Part shown: positions 52,111 through 60,840 of the stretch, piece by piece | Position numbering within the stretch: the stretch's first letter is position 1 | How the letters are laid out: every line of letters starts with the position of its first letter | Assembly (NCBI GenBank): GCA_019636735.1 | Contig: JAHBWY010000010.1 | Span: 31,715 to 95,714 of the forward strand | Reading direction: 5' to 3' | DNA: 64,000 nucleotides | Source: Phycisphaeraceae bacterium | GTDB lineage: Bacteria > Planctomycetota > Phycisphaerae > Phycisphaerales > SM1A02 | Translations under genes and position numbers: made by a program | The notes under the pieces: model-generated | Databases searched by the model: none | What the model saw: the letters and a program-made list of their open reading frames with translations, nothing else | What the model was told of the DNA's origin: nothing

Positions 52111-52553
52111 ACCGCAAAGGTATCCATCACGCAGGTCAGACCTCTCTCCGAGCTCGGGCCCAGACAGCGGTGACTCGCACCGCCCGATCGCGAACAGTCG
52201 CCGCCGCTGTTGTTGCCGCTCTCTTCACGCTTGGAACGGCGCCCTTGGGATTTACGACACCGTTCAGTGGCTCGGGATCGTGGCCTCAGAGCCCCGTCGC
52301 GCACCATGGAGTGATTGAAGAGGTCTTCCTCCGCGCGATGTCGCGTTTCTACGGACCCGAGTGGCACCGCTGGATGCCGGAGTCTGTCGTCGCGGAGCAC
52401 TGGCGTCGGTTCCCGACGCACTTCGGCTCGGGTGTCGAAGCTGCCTTTGCGGCATGGATGCAAGTGCACTTCGGCGCGGGCTGGCAGCAGTGGGTGCCGG
52501 CGCATGTCGTCTACCAGTGCTGGTCCGACTTCACGAACCTTCGATCCCGTTGA
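52107..52553 (+). CDS. Exported W-repeat protein, cassette A
   Basis: A 148-residue protein starting GTG 52107 inside the previous stop. It has an Arg-rich N-terminus and a hydrophobic signal (about 30-52), then a mature domain of about 80 residues. The domain holds two related segments, FYGPEWHRWMPESVVAEHW and HFGAGWQQWVPAHVVYQCW, sharing the pattern FGxxWxxWxPxxVVxxxW. I do not recognise the family. The mature domain is identical to that of the downstream copy while the signal regions are unrelated. Confidence 0.65.
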   Translation: MNRKGIHHAGQTSLRARAQTAVTRTARSRTVAAAVVAALFTLGTAPLGFTTPFSGSGSWPQSPVAHHGVIEEVFLRAMSRFYGPEWHRWMPESVVAEHWRRFPTHFGSGVEAAFAAWMQVHFGAGWQQWVPAHVVYQCWSDFTNLRSR

Positions 52554-52678
52554 CGACAAGGCGCATCGGCACCTTGCCAGGCCTTGGGCGCGAGTCGTGC
52601 GTGGCCTCACCGCCAGCCCCACGGCCGCGCTTGTGGGAGTGAGTCTGGCGCGGTGCCTCCACCGGTCTTGCGTCGAGC
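52323..52678 (+). repeat. Cassette 3' constant block, copy A
   Basis: 356 bp matching 54331-54686 (offset 2008) with one mismatch noticed. It covers the last 77 codons of the exported protein and about 125 bp beyond its stop, so identity is not limited to coding sequence. Confidence 0.85.
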
Positions 52679-52759
52679 ACCGAGGGACCACAAGCCGCAT
52701 GGCCAGGAGGCAGATCATGTCAGCTGGGGGTTGCACTGCCCCTTCGACGAGGGTAAGAC

Positions 52760-52804
52760 ATGGCGGGGAAGTGGTGGGCATGGCCGGGCCCGGACCGGCG
52801 ATGA
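52760..52804 (+). CDS. Trp-rich leader peptide of cassette B
   Basis: A 14-residue frame, ATG 52760 preceded by GAGGG with about 6 bases spacing, encoding MA followed by GKWWAWPGPDRR and TGA. It retains reading frame and stop position relative to leader A although its start region is unrelated, which supports translation. The stop again abuts the AAGGAGG of the following gene. Confidence 0.5.
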   Translation: MAGKWWAWPGPDRR

Positions 52805-53158
52805 AGGAGGCTCGGACTCGTGGACACCAATGAACCGAAGAGGCACTCGAAGCCGAAGCCCCGCTCGCGCGCCGCAGAGACTCGCGAAGTGGATCACCTG
52901 CGCCGCCAGCGGTTGGCAAGGATGGTTGAGTTGGCGCAGAGCTACCTGGGGTGCTCGAAGGCTCAACTCGCCCTGACTCTGAACCGAGACCCTGCGAAGG
53001 TCGTCCCCGACAGCGGCAACCCGAAGCTTGACATGGTGATGGGGCTGTCCGATGTGCTCGACTGGCCCGCCGGTGATGTGGCCGAGGCCCTGTGGCTCGA
53101 CCCGGTCGATGACGCAACCGAGCAGGAGCCCGTCCCCGAGAAGCCGTTCGCGGAGTTG
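52765..53158 (+). repeat. Cassette 5' constant block, copy B
   Basis: Partner of 50745-51138. Identity begins abruptly at GGGGAAGTGGTGGG and fades after the codons for PFAEL. Confidence 0.85.
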
Positions 53159-54133
53159 AATCGCGACGCGATCGCTGCTCACCGGGAGGGTGACCACAAG
53201 AGGATGCGGGTGATCGCAGCACAGATGTTGCGATTGGCAAGAGAACCGCGAGAGCACGGTATCGCAGCCAATCGAATGTACATGGCGCTTGATCAAGCTG
53301 GTCGCTTCGCCAAAGCGCTGGAGTTCGCAAGGATGGCGGCGTCCGTGCAAGGTCTTTCAGTCGGTGCTCACTTGGTCTATCTGGCGAACCTGGCCAATGC
53401 CAACTATGCCATGTGGAACCTGAACGAAGCGATTGCACTCTCGCAAGGGGTCATCAGTGAGGCCGCGATCGTCAGGGAAAGCAATGATGTCGTTGATCTC
53501 GCCCGAGGTATCGCGGGTTATGTCTCTGGCTCAGCGCGTCGTCGCCTGATTTCAGAACTCCCTGAGAGGGCGTCGGTCCTCGGAGGCGACGCGTTGATTC
53601 ATCTTGAACTCGCAACAACCACACTGAGATCGCTCGCAGACAGACGGAACGACAGTAGCTTCGTCGCGATTGCGAACACCTGCGTTGGTGCAGCGATTGA
53701 AGTCGAAGTGCTACTTGGTATGCGGCCGCCGGAATCGGCCATTCAGCAACTTGAGTCGGGGGTGTCGTCGATCATCGATCCGTCGATTCACCCACGGGGA
53801 GACTGGCTTGAGAGCTGGGGCTGGTGGGCGGTCTTCGGTTTGAATCTGGTGCTTCGATACCTCGGGGGCAACGATCGGGATCGCATGGCGGCCTTCTTCT
53901 CAATGAAGGGTCACGAGATTGCCGATCGCCAGGAGAACTGGGCGATTCGAGAGCGAGTCTTCACCTTGGAACACAGTTGGCACTCGGTCGATCAACCGCA
54001 AGGTGGTCAAAAGCCCTGCGGGGATTGGACGCTCGACCGAGAGGATGTTCGAAATCTCCTGGGGACCATGGGGCGCTTCCCGTGGTTCCGCCAAACGGGC
54101 TGGCGAATCCTCTCGTCAGCGAGGTTGCTGTGA
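52820..54133 (+). CDS. XRE-like HTH plus helical-repeat protein, cassette B
   Basis: A 437-residue paralogue of the protein at 50800, with the same GTG start, ribosome site and HTH-bearing first 113 residues. The region after residue 115 keeps motifs (YLANLANANYAMWNLNEAIA, NTCVGAAIEVEVLLG, RGDWLESWGWW, LGTMGRFPWFRQTGW) but is only about half identical. The stop overlaps the start of its exported partner (TGATG). The HTH could let both proteins act on the same site while the divergent repeats sense or bind different partners; this is an inference. Confidence 0.72.
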   Translation: MDTNEPKRHSKPKPRSRAAETREVDHLRRQRLARMVELAQSYLGCSKAQLALTLNRDPAKVVPDSGNPKLDMVMGLSDVLDWPAGDVAEALWLDPVDDATEQEPVPEKPFAELNRDAIAAHREGDHKRMRVIAAQMLRLAREPREHGIAANRMYMALDQAGRFAKALEFARMAASVQGLSVGAHLVYLANLANANYAMWNLNEAIALSQGVISEAAIVRESNDVVDLARGIAGYVSGSARRRLISELPERASVLGGDALIHLELATTTLRSLADRRNDSSFVAIANTCVGAAIEVEVLLGMRPPESAIQQLESGVSSIIDPSIHPRGDWLESWGWWAVFGLNLVLRYLGGNDRDRMAAFFSMKGHEIADRQENWAIRERVFTLEHSWHSVDQPQGGQKPCGDWTLDREDVRNLLGTMGRFPWFRQTGWRILSSARLL

Positions 54134-54561
54134 TGTCGTCACCATCCCATCGTCTTCGATTTCGGGGTAGCGGATGGCGTCTTCTCCGAGGTCATCTCGC
54201 ACCACTGGTGCTGGCTGCAGCGCCGCTTTCTGCGGCCGTCTGCCTGTCGTCGGCACGCGGCTCGCCGTTGGGGCCGCCTCATGCGACCTTGGTATCGTCG
54301 CTCGTCGCACACACTGGCGGATTGGAAGAAGTCTTCCTCCGCGCGATGTCGCGTTTCTACGGACCCGAGTGGCACCGCTGGATGCCGGAGTCTGTCGTCG
54401 CGGAGCACTGGCGTCGGTTCCCGACGCACTTCGGCTCGGGTGTCGAAGCTGCCTTTGCGGCATGGATGCAAGTGCACTTCGGCGCGGGCTGGCAGCAGTG
54501 GGTGCCAGCGCATGTCGTCTACCAGTGCTGGTCCGACTTCACGAACCTTCGATCCCGTTGA
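54133..54561 (+). CDS. Exported W-repeat protein, cassette B
   Basis: A 142-residue paralogue of the product at 52107. The N-terminal 60 residues contain a different signal (LAPLVLAAAPLSAAVCLSS), but from EEVFLRAMSRFYG onward the protein is identical to copy A. The ATG at 54133 overlaps the previous stop; GTG 54130 is an equivalent alternative. Mature domain: two W-rich repeats, no known family. Confidence 0.65.
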   Translation: MSSPSHRLRFRGSGWRLLRGHLAPLVLAAAPLSAAVCLSSARGSPLGPPHATLVSSLVAHTGGLEEVFLRAMSRFYGPEWHRWMPESVVAEHWRRFPTHFGSGVEAAFAAWMQVHFGAGWQQWVPAHVVYQCWSDFTNLRSR

Positions 54562-54686
54562 CGACAAGGCGCATCGGCACCTTGCCAGGCCTTGGGCGCG
54601 AGTCGTGCGTGGCCTCACCGCCAGCCCCACGGCCGCGCTTGTGGGAGTGAGTCTGGCGCGGTGCCTCCACCGGTCTTGCGTCGAGC
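54331..54686 (+). repeat. Cassette 3' constant block, copy B
   Basis: Partner of 52323-52678. Its right part leads into the 104-bp repeat that also lies beyond the insertion sequence. Confidence 0.85.
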
Positions 54687-54764
54687 GCCCATTCCAGATC
54701 AATCACCACGCACAATGGCACTCGTGAGACGCGATGTGTCCGTGGCGTGCCATTGCGCGGGTGG
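54661..54764 (+). repeat. 104-bp direct repeat, left of the insertion sequence
   Basis: Matches 56062-56165 with two mismatches (102 of 104). It is the tail of cassette B and extends past the part shared with cassette A. It is too long to be a target-site duplication. Confidence 0.85.
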
Positions 54765-54796
54765 TGATGGGGGTGCGCTGAACAGGTCCAGGTCTT

Positions 54797-55123
54797 GTGA
54801 GAGACTTTCGCGGCCCGAAGGGCCGAGGGGAGTCTGTCATGAAGGGACCAGGACGCAGGAAGCGGCATCGGCCCGAGGAGATCGTGGCGAAGCTGCGCCA
54901 AGCCGACGAAGCGTTGGCGGCGGGGAAGCCGATCGCGGAGGTCGCGCGATCGCTCGGGGTGTCGACGGTGACGCTGCACCGTTGGCGAGCTGAGTACGGC
55001 GCTGCGGACCGCGACGCGGTTCGGCGACTGAAGGAGCTGGAGAACGCGCGGCTGAAGCGGCTCGTCGCGGAGAAGGATCTTGACATCCAGATTCTGAAAG
55101 AAGTGGCCAAGGGGGAATTCTGA
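54797..55123 (+). CDS. IS3-family transposase OrfA
   Basis: A 108-residue protein, GTG start. The HTH part KRHRPEEIVAKLRQADEAL and ARSLGVSTVTLHRWRAEYG is followed by a leucine-zipper-like helix (LKELENARLKRLVAEKDLDI) ending KEVAKGEF. This is the DNA-binding subunit that, by -1 frameshifting near its end, would give OrfAB. The run GCCAAGGGGG just before the stop is a plausible slip region. Confidence 0.88.
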   Translation: MRDFRGPKGRGESVMKGPGRRKRHRPEEIVAKLRQADEALAAGKPIAEVARSLGVSTVTLHRWRAEYGAADRDAVRRLKELENARLKRLVAEKDLDIQILKEVAKGEF

Positions 55124-56047
55124 GCCCGGCCCCGGGGGCGAACCGGCGCCGGGCGATCGAGCATGTGACGATGGTGCTGCCGGTGTCCGAGCGGCGTGCG
55201 TGCCGCGTGGTCGGGCAGCACCGAAGCACGCATCGGCGTCCGGCGCCGGTGAACCCCTATCGGGACAGGCTGTTGTCGAGGATGCGGGAACGGGCGGTGG
55301 CGAATCCACGCCGTGGACGCCGGCACATCGTGGACCTGCTGCACCAGGAAGGCTGGGCGATCGGGACGAGACTGATGAAGCGGCTGTGGCGTGTGGAGGG
55401 TCTGCCGGTGTCGCAGAATCGCAGGAAACGCAGGCGGATCGGAACGGGCGAGCACGGGATCGTCCGACGGCGAGTGACGACGAGGAACGAGGTGTGGGGC
55501 CTGGACTTCGTGAGCGACCGGACGGCGGACGGTCGTCCGCTTCGGCTGCTCGTGGTGCTGGACGAGTTCACGCGAGAGTGCCTGTCGATCGAGGTGGGCT
55601 GAGCTGCCGGGGCGAGGATGTGGCGGTGTTGACGAGCTGACGGCGATCCGGGGCGCACCCTTGCACATCAGGAGCGACAACGGGCCGGAGTTCGTCTCCA
55701 AGGCGGTGAAGCGATGGTGCGCGGAGAGCGGGACGGGCACGCTGTACATCGACCCGGGGGCGCCGTGGCAGAACGGGATCGTGGAGAGCTTCAACGGACG
55801 GCTGCGCGACGAACTGCTCTCGTCGGAGCTCTTCGAGACGCTGGCGGAGGCGAGACATCTGGTGGACCGCTGGCGTCTTCACTACAACCATCGCAGGCCA
55901 CAGCGGGCGCTCGGGAAGCGGACGCCGGCAGCGTACGCGGCGGCGTGCCCTGCGGCCCCTCCGCTCCGGCTCGCTTCGCTCGCCGGCGCTGCGGCCCCGC
56001 AGGGGTCGGCTACCATGCACAAACTCTCACAAGGGGTGGACCGATGA
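55120..56047 (+). pseudogene. IS3-family transposase OrfB, interrupted by two frame changes
   Basis: The first part runs from about 55120 to a stop at 55602 (VSERRACRVVGQHRSTHR, then [16 protein letters not shown] with the first catalytic Asp). The reading then moves to the -1 frame (GEDVAVL, 55611-55631) and again to -1 ([21 protein letters not shown] with the second Asp, [12 protein letters not shown] with the Glu), ending at 56047. Two single-base losses between 55595 and 55630 explain this. All three DDE residues survive, but an intact product would not be made unless these are sequencing errors. Confidence 0.8.
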
Positions 56048-56061
56048 GAGCGACCCCGTCA

Positions 56062-56165
56062 GTGCCTCCACCGGTCTTGCGTCGAGCACCCATTCCAGAT
56101 CAATCACCACGCACAATGGCACTCGTGAGACGCGATGTGACCGTGGCGTGCCATTGCGCGGGTGG
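56062..56165 (+). repeat. 104-bp direct repeat, right of the insertion sequence
   Basis: Partner of 54661-54764. It begins about 15 bp beyond the insertion-sequence end and runs into the start region of the antiporter gene, possibly supplying its GTG 56148. Confidence 0.85.
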
Positions 56166-57683
56166 GGCGTGATCGCCGCCACATTCTCCGAGCCGAGCGC
56201 GACGGCGGCCATCCTGGTGGTCTTCGGACTGCTGATGCTGTTCAGCGTCCTCTTCACCAGGACTCTGGACCGCTTTGGGGTGCCGGTGGTTCTCCTTTTC
56301 CTCGTCCTGGGGATGCTTGGTGGCAGCGAGGGCCTTGGCGGCGTCGCCTTCGACAACTTCGAGTTTGCCTTTCGCGTGGGGATGATCGCTCTGGTGCTCA
56401 TCCTGTTTGACGGCGGGCTCAATACCACCATGGCATCCGTCCGGCGCAGCGCGGCACCCGCGGGAGTTCTCGCCACCGCTGGCGTGGTGGGTACCGCCGG
56501 AGTCATGGCCCTCATCGGACGCATGCTCGGACTCGACTGGTCTGAAGCACTCCTGATCGGCGCGATCGTCTCATCGACGGACGCGGCCGCCGTGTTCGCG
56601 GTGCTTCGAGGCGGGAGCCTTCGAGTCAAGGAGAAGGTGCGCACCACGATTGAACTCGAGTCGTGCATGAACGACCCGGTGGCCGTGATCCTGACCATCG
56701 CCGTCGTCGAGGGCGTGCGGGCGATGTCCGTCGGGGATGGCGCGGGCAACGCCGGCGCGCAGGTCTGGCCGCTTGCGATCGATGTGCCCGTTCAACTGGT
56801 GGTCGGTCTTGTGATCGGCGTCGCCGTCGGCTGGAGCACGCGCTGGCTGCTCGCACGCATGCGAATCTCCACCAGCGGCCTGTACCCGGTGGTCACGCTC
56901 GCCTCGGCATTCGTTGCGTTTGGTGCGGCGACACTCGCGGGCGGGAGCGGCTTCCTTGCCGTGTTTGCGGCCGGCCTTGTGCTGGGCAATGGTCCGATGC
57001 CAGTGCGCGCCGGTCTGATCCGCGTGCATGACTCGATCGCGTGGATGAGCCAGGTCTCGATGTTCCTGATGCTGGGACTCCTGGTCTTTCCGAGCCAGTT
57101 GCTGTCCGTTGCAGGTGTCGGGCTGGCGCTGGGGGTCGGGCTGGCGCTGCTGGCTCGCCCGTTGGTCGTCATCGGGTGCCTCGCGGTCTTCCGTTGGCGT
57201 CCCTGCGAGATCGGATATGTCTCCTGGGTCGGCATTCGTGGCGCAGTGCCGATCATCCTCGGCACCTTTCCCGTCATGGCAGGGCTGCCCGGCGGCGAGA
57301 AGATCTTCCACCTGGTGTTCTTCATCGTGGTCGTCAGTGCGCTCATTCCAGGTGCGAGCATCGTGCCGCTCACGCGGCGCCTTGGGCTCGACGAACCCGA
57401 GGCACCCGCTCCGGCGGCAGTGCTGGAGATGAACAGCCTTCGCCCGATGGGCGGCGAGATTCACTCGTATCACATTCAGAAGCCCGTCGCGGCGTGCGGA
57501 GTTCCGCTGTCGCAGATCCACTTTCCCGACGGAGCCGCGGCCATCATGGTTGTTCGGGGAGATCAGGTCATGGCCGCGCGCGGTTCGACCGTCCTCCAGC
57601 CCGACGATCATGTCTACATCTTCTGCCGCCACGGATCGGAGCCGCACATCGGCCTGCTCTTCGGTCCTACCGAAAGCCAGTAG
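56148..57683 (+). CDS. CPA1-type potassium or sodium/proton antiporter with C-terminal TrkA_C-like domain
   Basis: A protein of up to 511 residues. About twelve membrane helices (20-415) include the CPA1 motifs VVLLFLVLGMLGG, ILFDGGLNT, GAIVSSTDAAAVFAVL and ELESCMNDPVAVILT, which hold the ion-binding Asp pair. A soluble tail (430-505) resembles the TrkA_C domain (IHFPDGAAAIMVVRGDQV and LQPDDHVYIFCR), as in NhaP2/CvrA potassium/proton antiporters. GTG 56169 (VIAATFSEP) is an alternative start. GTG 56148 lies within the 104-bp repeat, so the repeat may have replaced the original 5' end. Confidence 0.88.
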   Translation: MPLRGWGVIAATFSEPSATAAILVVFGLLMLFSVLFTRTLDRFGVPVVLLFLVLGMLGGSEGLGGVAFDNFEFAFRVGMIALVLILFDGGLNTTMASVRRSAAPAGVLATAGVVGTAGVMALIGRMLGLDWSEALLIGAIVSSTDAAAVFAVLRGGSLRVKEKVRTTIELESCMNDPVAVILTIAVVEGVRAMSVGDGAGNAGAQVWPLAIDVPVQLVVGLVIGVAVGWSTRWLLARMRISTSGLYPVVTLASAFVAFGAATLAGGSGFLAVFAAGLVLGNGPMPVRAGLIRVHDSIAWMSQVSMFLMLGLLVFPSQLLSVAGVGLALGVGLALLARPLVVIGCLAVFRWRPCEIGYVSWVGIRGAVPIILGTFPVMAGLPGGEKIFHLVFFIVVVSALIPGASIVPLTRRLGLDEPEAPAPAAVLEMNSLRPMGGEIHSYHIQKPVAACGVPLSQIHFPDGAAAIMVVRGDQVMAARGSTVLQPDDHVYIFCRHGSEPHIGLLFGPTESQ

Positions 57684-57704
57684 CGAACCGTCGAGCGCCG
57701 CGGC

Positions 57705-60668
57705 TCAGTGGTACGCGCTCATCGGCTCGCAGGTGCAGACGAGGTTGCGATCACCGTAGGGGTTGTCGACGCGCCCCACCGCAGGCCAGAACTTGCGATC
57801 GCGCGTCCACGGCGCGGGGTACGCCGCCTGCTCGCGCGAGTACGCGTGCGGCCACGCATCGGCGGTGACCGCTTGGGCCGTGTGCGGTGCATGCTTGAGC
57901 GGATTGTCCGCGCGGTCCATGCGACCCTCTTCGATGGCTCTGATCTCCCCCCGAATCGAGATCAGGGCATCGCAGAAGCGGTCGAGTTCGTCCTTCGACT
58001 CGCTCTCAGTCGGCTCAATCATGAGCGTGCCCGGGACGGGCCAGCTCATGGTCGGCGCATGGAAGCCGTAGTCCATCAGTCGCTTGGCGATATCGTCAAT
58101 GCGCACATCGGCGCTCTTTTCGTAGCCGCGGCAGTCAATGATGAACTCGTGAGCGCAGCGGCCTTCGTGATTCGTGAAGAGAATCGGGTAGTGCCCCTCG
58201 AGTCGCTTCGCCATGTAGTTGGCATTCAGGATCGCCACTTCGCTCGCGCGCTTGAGCCCGTCGGCGCCCATCATCGCGATGTACATCCAGGAGATGGGAA
58301 GGATCGACGCGCTGCCGTAGGGCGCGGCAGAGATCGGCCCAATGCTCTTGCGACCGGCGCTGTCGGGCCGCACCACGGGATGACCGGGCAGGAACGGCGC
58401 CAGCGCCTCGGTCACGCCGATCGGTCCCATGCCGGGACCACCGCCGCCATGCGGAATACAGAAGGTCTTGTGCAGGTTCAGGTGACAGACATCGGCGCCG
58501 ATGTCGCCCGGCCGCGTCAAGCCCACCTGCGCGTTCATGTTCGCCCCGTCCATGTAGACGAGCCCACCGTGCTGATGCACGATGTCGCACACCTCGCGCA
58601 CCGTCTCTTCGAAGACGCCCGCCGTCGAGGGATAGGTGATCATGCAGCCAGCGAGTTCCTTCGCATGTTGCTCGGCCTTGCGGCGCATGTCCGCAACATC
58701 GATCATGCCCTTGGAGTCCGTGGCCACCGGAATCACCCGCATGCCCGCTACGACGGCGCTCGCAGGATTGGTGCCGTGCGCGCTGTCGGGAATCAGGCAG
58801 ATGGTGCGATGCGCATCGCCGCGCTCGCGGTGGTAGGCGCGCATCACCATGAGCCCCGCGTACTCGCCCTGGCTGCCGGCGTTCGGCTGAAGACTGACCG
58901 CCGCAAACCCGGTGATCTCCGCGAGCCACGCCTCGAGCTGTCGGAAGAGCTCCGCATAGCCCCGCCACTGCGCCGTGGGTGCAAAGGGATGAATCCTCCC
59001 GAACCCCGGCCAGGTGACGGGGATCATCTCGCTCGTCGCGTTCAGCTTCATGGTGCAGCTACCGAGCGTGATCATCGAGTGGACCAGGGAGAGGTCCTTC
59101 GACTGGAGATGGTGGATGTACCGCAGCATCTCGTGCTCGGAGTGGAAGCGGCTGAAGACCTCCTGCTGCATGAAGTCGCCGCGGCGACGCAGCGCCGCGG
59201 TGATGGGTGAACGACTCGCCGCGTCGTCGCGCAACAGGTCCGCCAGGAGCGGGGCGGGGGAGCCAGTCGGTGCTGCGAAGGCGTCGAGAAGATCCTGGAG
59301 GTCGCTCGCCAGCACGGTCTCATCGAGCGACACGCCCACTGATCCATCGGCGAATGAACGCAGGTTGATACCCCGCGTGAGCGCCGCCTCAATGATCGCC
59401 GCGCCGCGAGTGCCTGCCGCCGGCTTCACGCGAAGCGTGTCGAACCACGGTCCGGTGCCGGGATCGTGTCCAAGCGCACGCACACCGGCGGCAAGCACAT
59501 TCGTCGCCGCGTGCACGCGCGAAGCGATGCTGCGAAGCCCCTCGGGACCGTGCCATGCGCCATAGAAGCCGCTGATGACGGCAAGCAGCACCTGCGCCGT
59601 GCAGATATTGCTGGTGGCGCGATCGCGCTTGATGTGCTGCTCGCGCGTCTGGATGGCCATGCGGAGTGCCGGGCGCCCATGGCTGTCGCGACTCACGCCG
59701 ATCAGGCGCCCGGGCATCTTGCGGACCAGCGCATTCCGCGTCGCGAAGAAGGCCGCATGCGGGCCACCAAGTCCCATCGGAACGCCGAAGCGCTGGGCGC
59801 TGCCCACCACCATGTCGGCGCCCCACTCGCCCGGGGGGGTGAGCAGGCAGAGCGAGAGCAGGTCGGCTGCGACCACGGCGAGGGCACCGGTTGAGTGAGC
59901 CCGCTCCACGACCTCGCGCCAGTCGCAGACCCTGCCATCGGTCGTCGGATACTGAACGAGCACGCCGCAGCACTCGAGCGCCTTGAAATCGGCGGTCGTC
60001 GGATCGCCCACAATGAGCTTCACGCCGAGTCCGCTCGCGCGCGTCTCCATCACGGCGATCGTCTGCGGGTGACACTCCTCGGCCACGAAAAAGTTCCGCG
60101 CCGAGGGACCTGCATGCGCGACGCACAGGTGCATCGCCTCCGCGGCGGCGGTGGCCTCGTCCAGAAGACTCGCGCCCGCGACCTCCATGGCCGTGAGCTC
60201 GGTGATCATCGTCTGGAAGTTGAGGAGCGCTTCGAGTCGGCCCTGGGAGATCTCCGCCTGATAGGGCGTGTACGCCGTGTACCACGCGGGATTCTCAAGC
60301 ACATTGCGAAGCACCACCGGCGGTGTGACGGTGTCGTGATAGCCCATGCCGAGGTAGCTGCGCAGCGGCTGATTCATGGACGCAAGGCGATGCAGCGCTT
60401 CAAGCGTCTCTCGTTCACCGCGCGCGGCAAAGCGATGGGTGTTCGTCGGGTCGTCCAGTTGCAGCGGCCGGCGCAAGCGAATGGACGCGGGGATCGTGGC
60501 GTCCATGAGCGCGTCCATCGAGGCGAAGCCGAGCGATCCGAGCATCGCCGCGATCTCCGAGTCGGTCGGCCCGAGGTGGCGCCGCGCGAAGGTGTCGAGC
60601 GGTGGAAGCGGGGTCGTCACGGTCGCGAGAGAGTGGGCCTGAAGGGCGGACTGGTCGAGGGTGGACAT
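57705..60668 (-). CDS. gcvP: Glycine dehydrogenase (decarboxylating), P-protein
   Basis: A 987-residue single-chain P-protein of the glycine cleavage system, which decarboxylates glycine and loads the aminomethyl group on the H-protein lipoate. The N-terminal half has [17 protein letters not shown] and [19 protein letters not shown] motifs ([10 protein letters not shown]). The PLP Lys is in [17 protein letters not shown], preceded by the Gly-rich approach DVCHLNLH. Length and order fit the fused (not split P1/P2) type. The ATG at 60668 is chosen by the family N-terminus. gcvT, gcvH and lpd are not in the window. Confidence 0.95.
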   Translation of the reverse strand: MSTLDQSALQAHSLATVTTPLPPLDTFARRHLGPTDSEIAAMLGSLGFASMDALMDATIPASIRLRRPLQLDDPTNTHRFAARGERETLEALHRLASMNQPLRSYLGMGYHDTVTPPVVLRNVLENPAWYTAYTPYQAEISQGRLEALLNFQTMITELTAMEVAGASLLDEATAAAEAMHLCVAHAGPSARNFFVAEECHPQTIAVMETRASGLGVKLIVGDPTTADFKALECCGVLVQYPTTDGRVCDWREVVERAHSTGALAVVAADLLSLCLLTPPGEWGADMVVGSAQRFGVPMGLGGPHAAFFATRNALVRKMPGRLIGVSRDSHGRPALRMAIQTREQHIKRDRATSNICTAQVLLAVISGFYGAWHGPEGLRSIASRVHAATNVLAAGVRALGHDPGTGPWFDTLRVKPAAGTRGAAIIEAALTRGINLRSFADGSVGVSLDETVLASDLQDLLDAFAAPTGSPAPLLADLLRDDAASRSPITAALRRRGDFMQQEVFSRFHSEHEMLRYIHHLQSKDLSLVHSMITLGSCTMKLNATSEMIPVTWPGFGRIHPFAPTAQWRGYAELFRQLEAWLAEITGFAAVSLQPNAGSQGEYAGLMVMRAYHRERGDAHRTICLIPDSAHGTNPASAVVAGMRVIPVATDSKGMIDVADMRRKAEQHAKELAGCMITYPSTAGVFEETVREVCDIVHQHGGLVYMDGANMNAQVGLTRPGDIGADVCHLNLHKTFCIPHGGGGPGMGPIGVTEALAPFLPGHPVVRPDSAGRKSIGPISAAPYGSASILPISWMYIAMMGADGLKRASEVAILNANYMAKRLEGHYPILFTNHEGRCAHEFIIDCRGYEKSADVRIDDIAKRLMDYGFHAPTMSWPVPGTLMIEPTESESKDELDRFCDALISIRGEIRAIEEGRMDRADNPLKHAPHTAQAVTADAWPHAYSREQAAYPAPWTRDRKFWPAVGRVDNPYGDRNLVCTCEPMSAYH

Positions 60669-60709
60669 GCCTTGGGCGTCCGAAAGAGGCGGGAGACGCG
60701 AGAATCGCG

Positions 60710-60759
60710 AGTATAGGAGGCTGCGGCGACGCAACCCCGCCTGCGGCAACCTCTATAGT
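60710..60759. promoter_or_regulatory. Possible back-to-back -10 elements between gcvP and the M28 peptidase gene
   Basis: On the minus strand, TATACT (plus coordinates 60710-60715) lies about 42 bases before gcvP. On the plus strand, TATAGT at 60754-60759 lies about 80 bases before the peptidase gene. No good -35 match accompanies either, so this is tentative. No glycine riboswitch pattern is seen. Confidence 0.3.
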
Positions 60760-60840
60760 GGCGGAATCGCCGACGGAGTCGATCCCGGCGGTCGACCTGC
60801 CCGACCTCCGGGCAAGGGTCATCTACCCCGCGAGGAATCC

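Larger units (their letters stand above)
54779..56047 (+). mobile_element. IS3-family insertion sequence, about 1.26 kb, orfB broken
   Basis: Imperfect terminal inverted repeats match 16 of 19: left GGTCCAGGTCTTGTGAGAG at 54785-54803, and right, reverse-complemented, GGTCCACCCCTTGTGAGAG from 56042-56024. The element carries an orfA/orfB arrangement with orfB in the -1 frame. Exact outer ends are uncertain by a few bases and no clear short target duplication is visible. Confidence 0.85.

Noticed and set aside
50745..54686. Tandem cassettes as a simple assembly duplication
   Set aside because: The middle 1.2 kb differs at roughly half of the amino acids and the unit offsets differ (2020 and 2008), so these are two real, diverged copies.
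54661..56165. Direct repeats as target-site duplication of the insertion sequence
   Set aside because: At 104 bp they are far longer than the 3-5 bp made by IS3-family elements, and the right copy begins about 15 bp beyond the element end.
60669..60840. Glycine riboswitch upstream of gcvP
   Set aside because: Neither strand shows the conserved glycine-aptamer core segments, and the leader between a plausible promoter and the start codon is too short.
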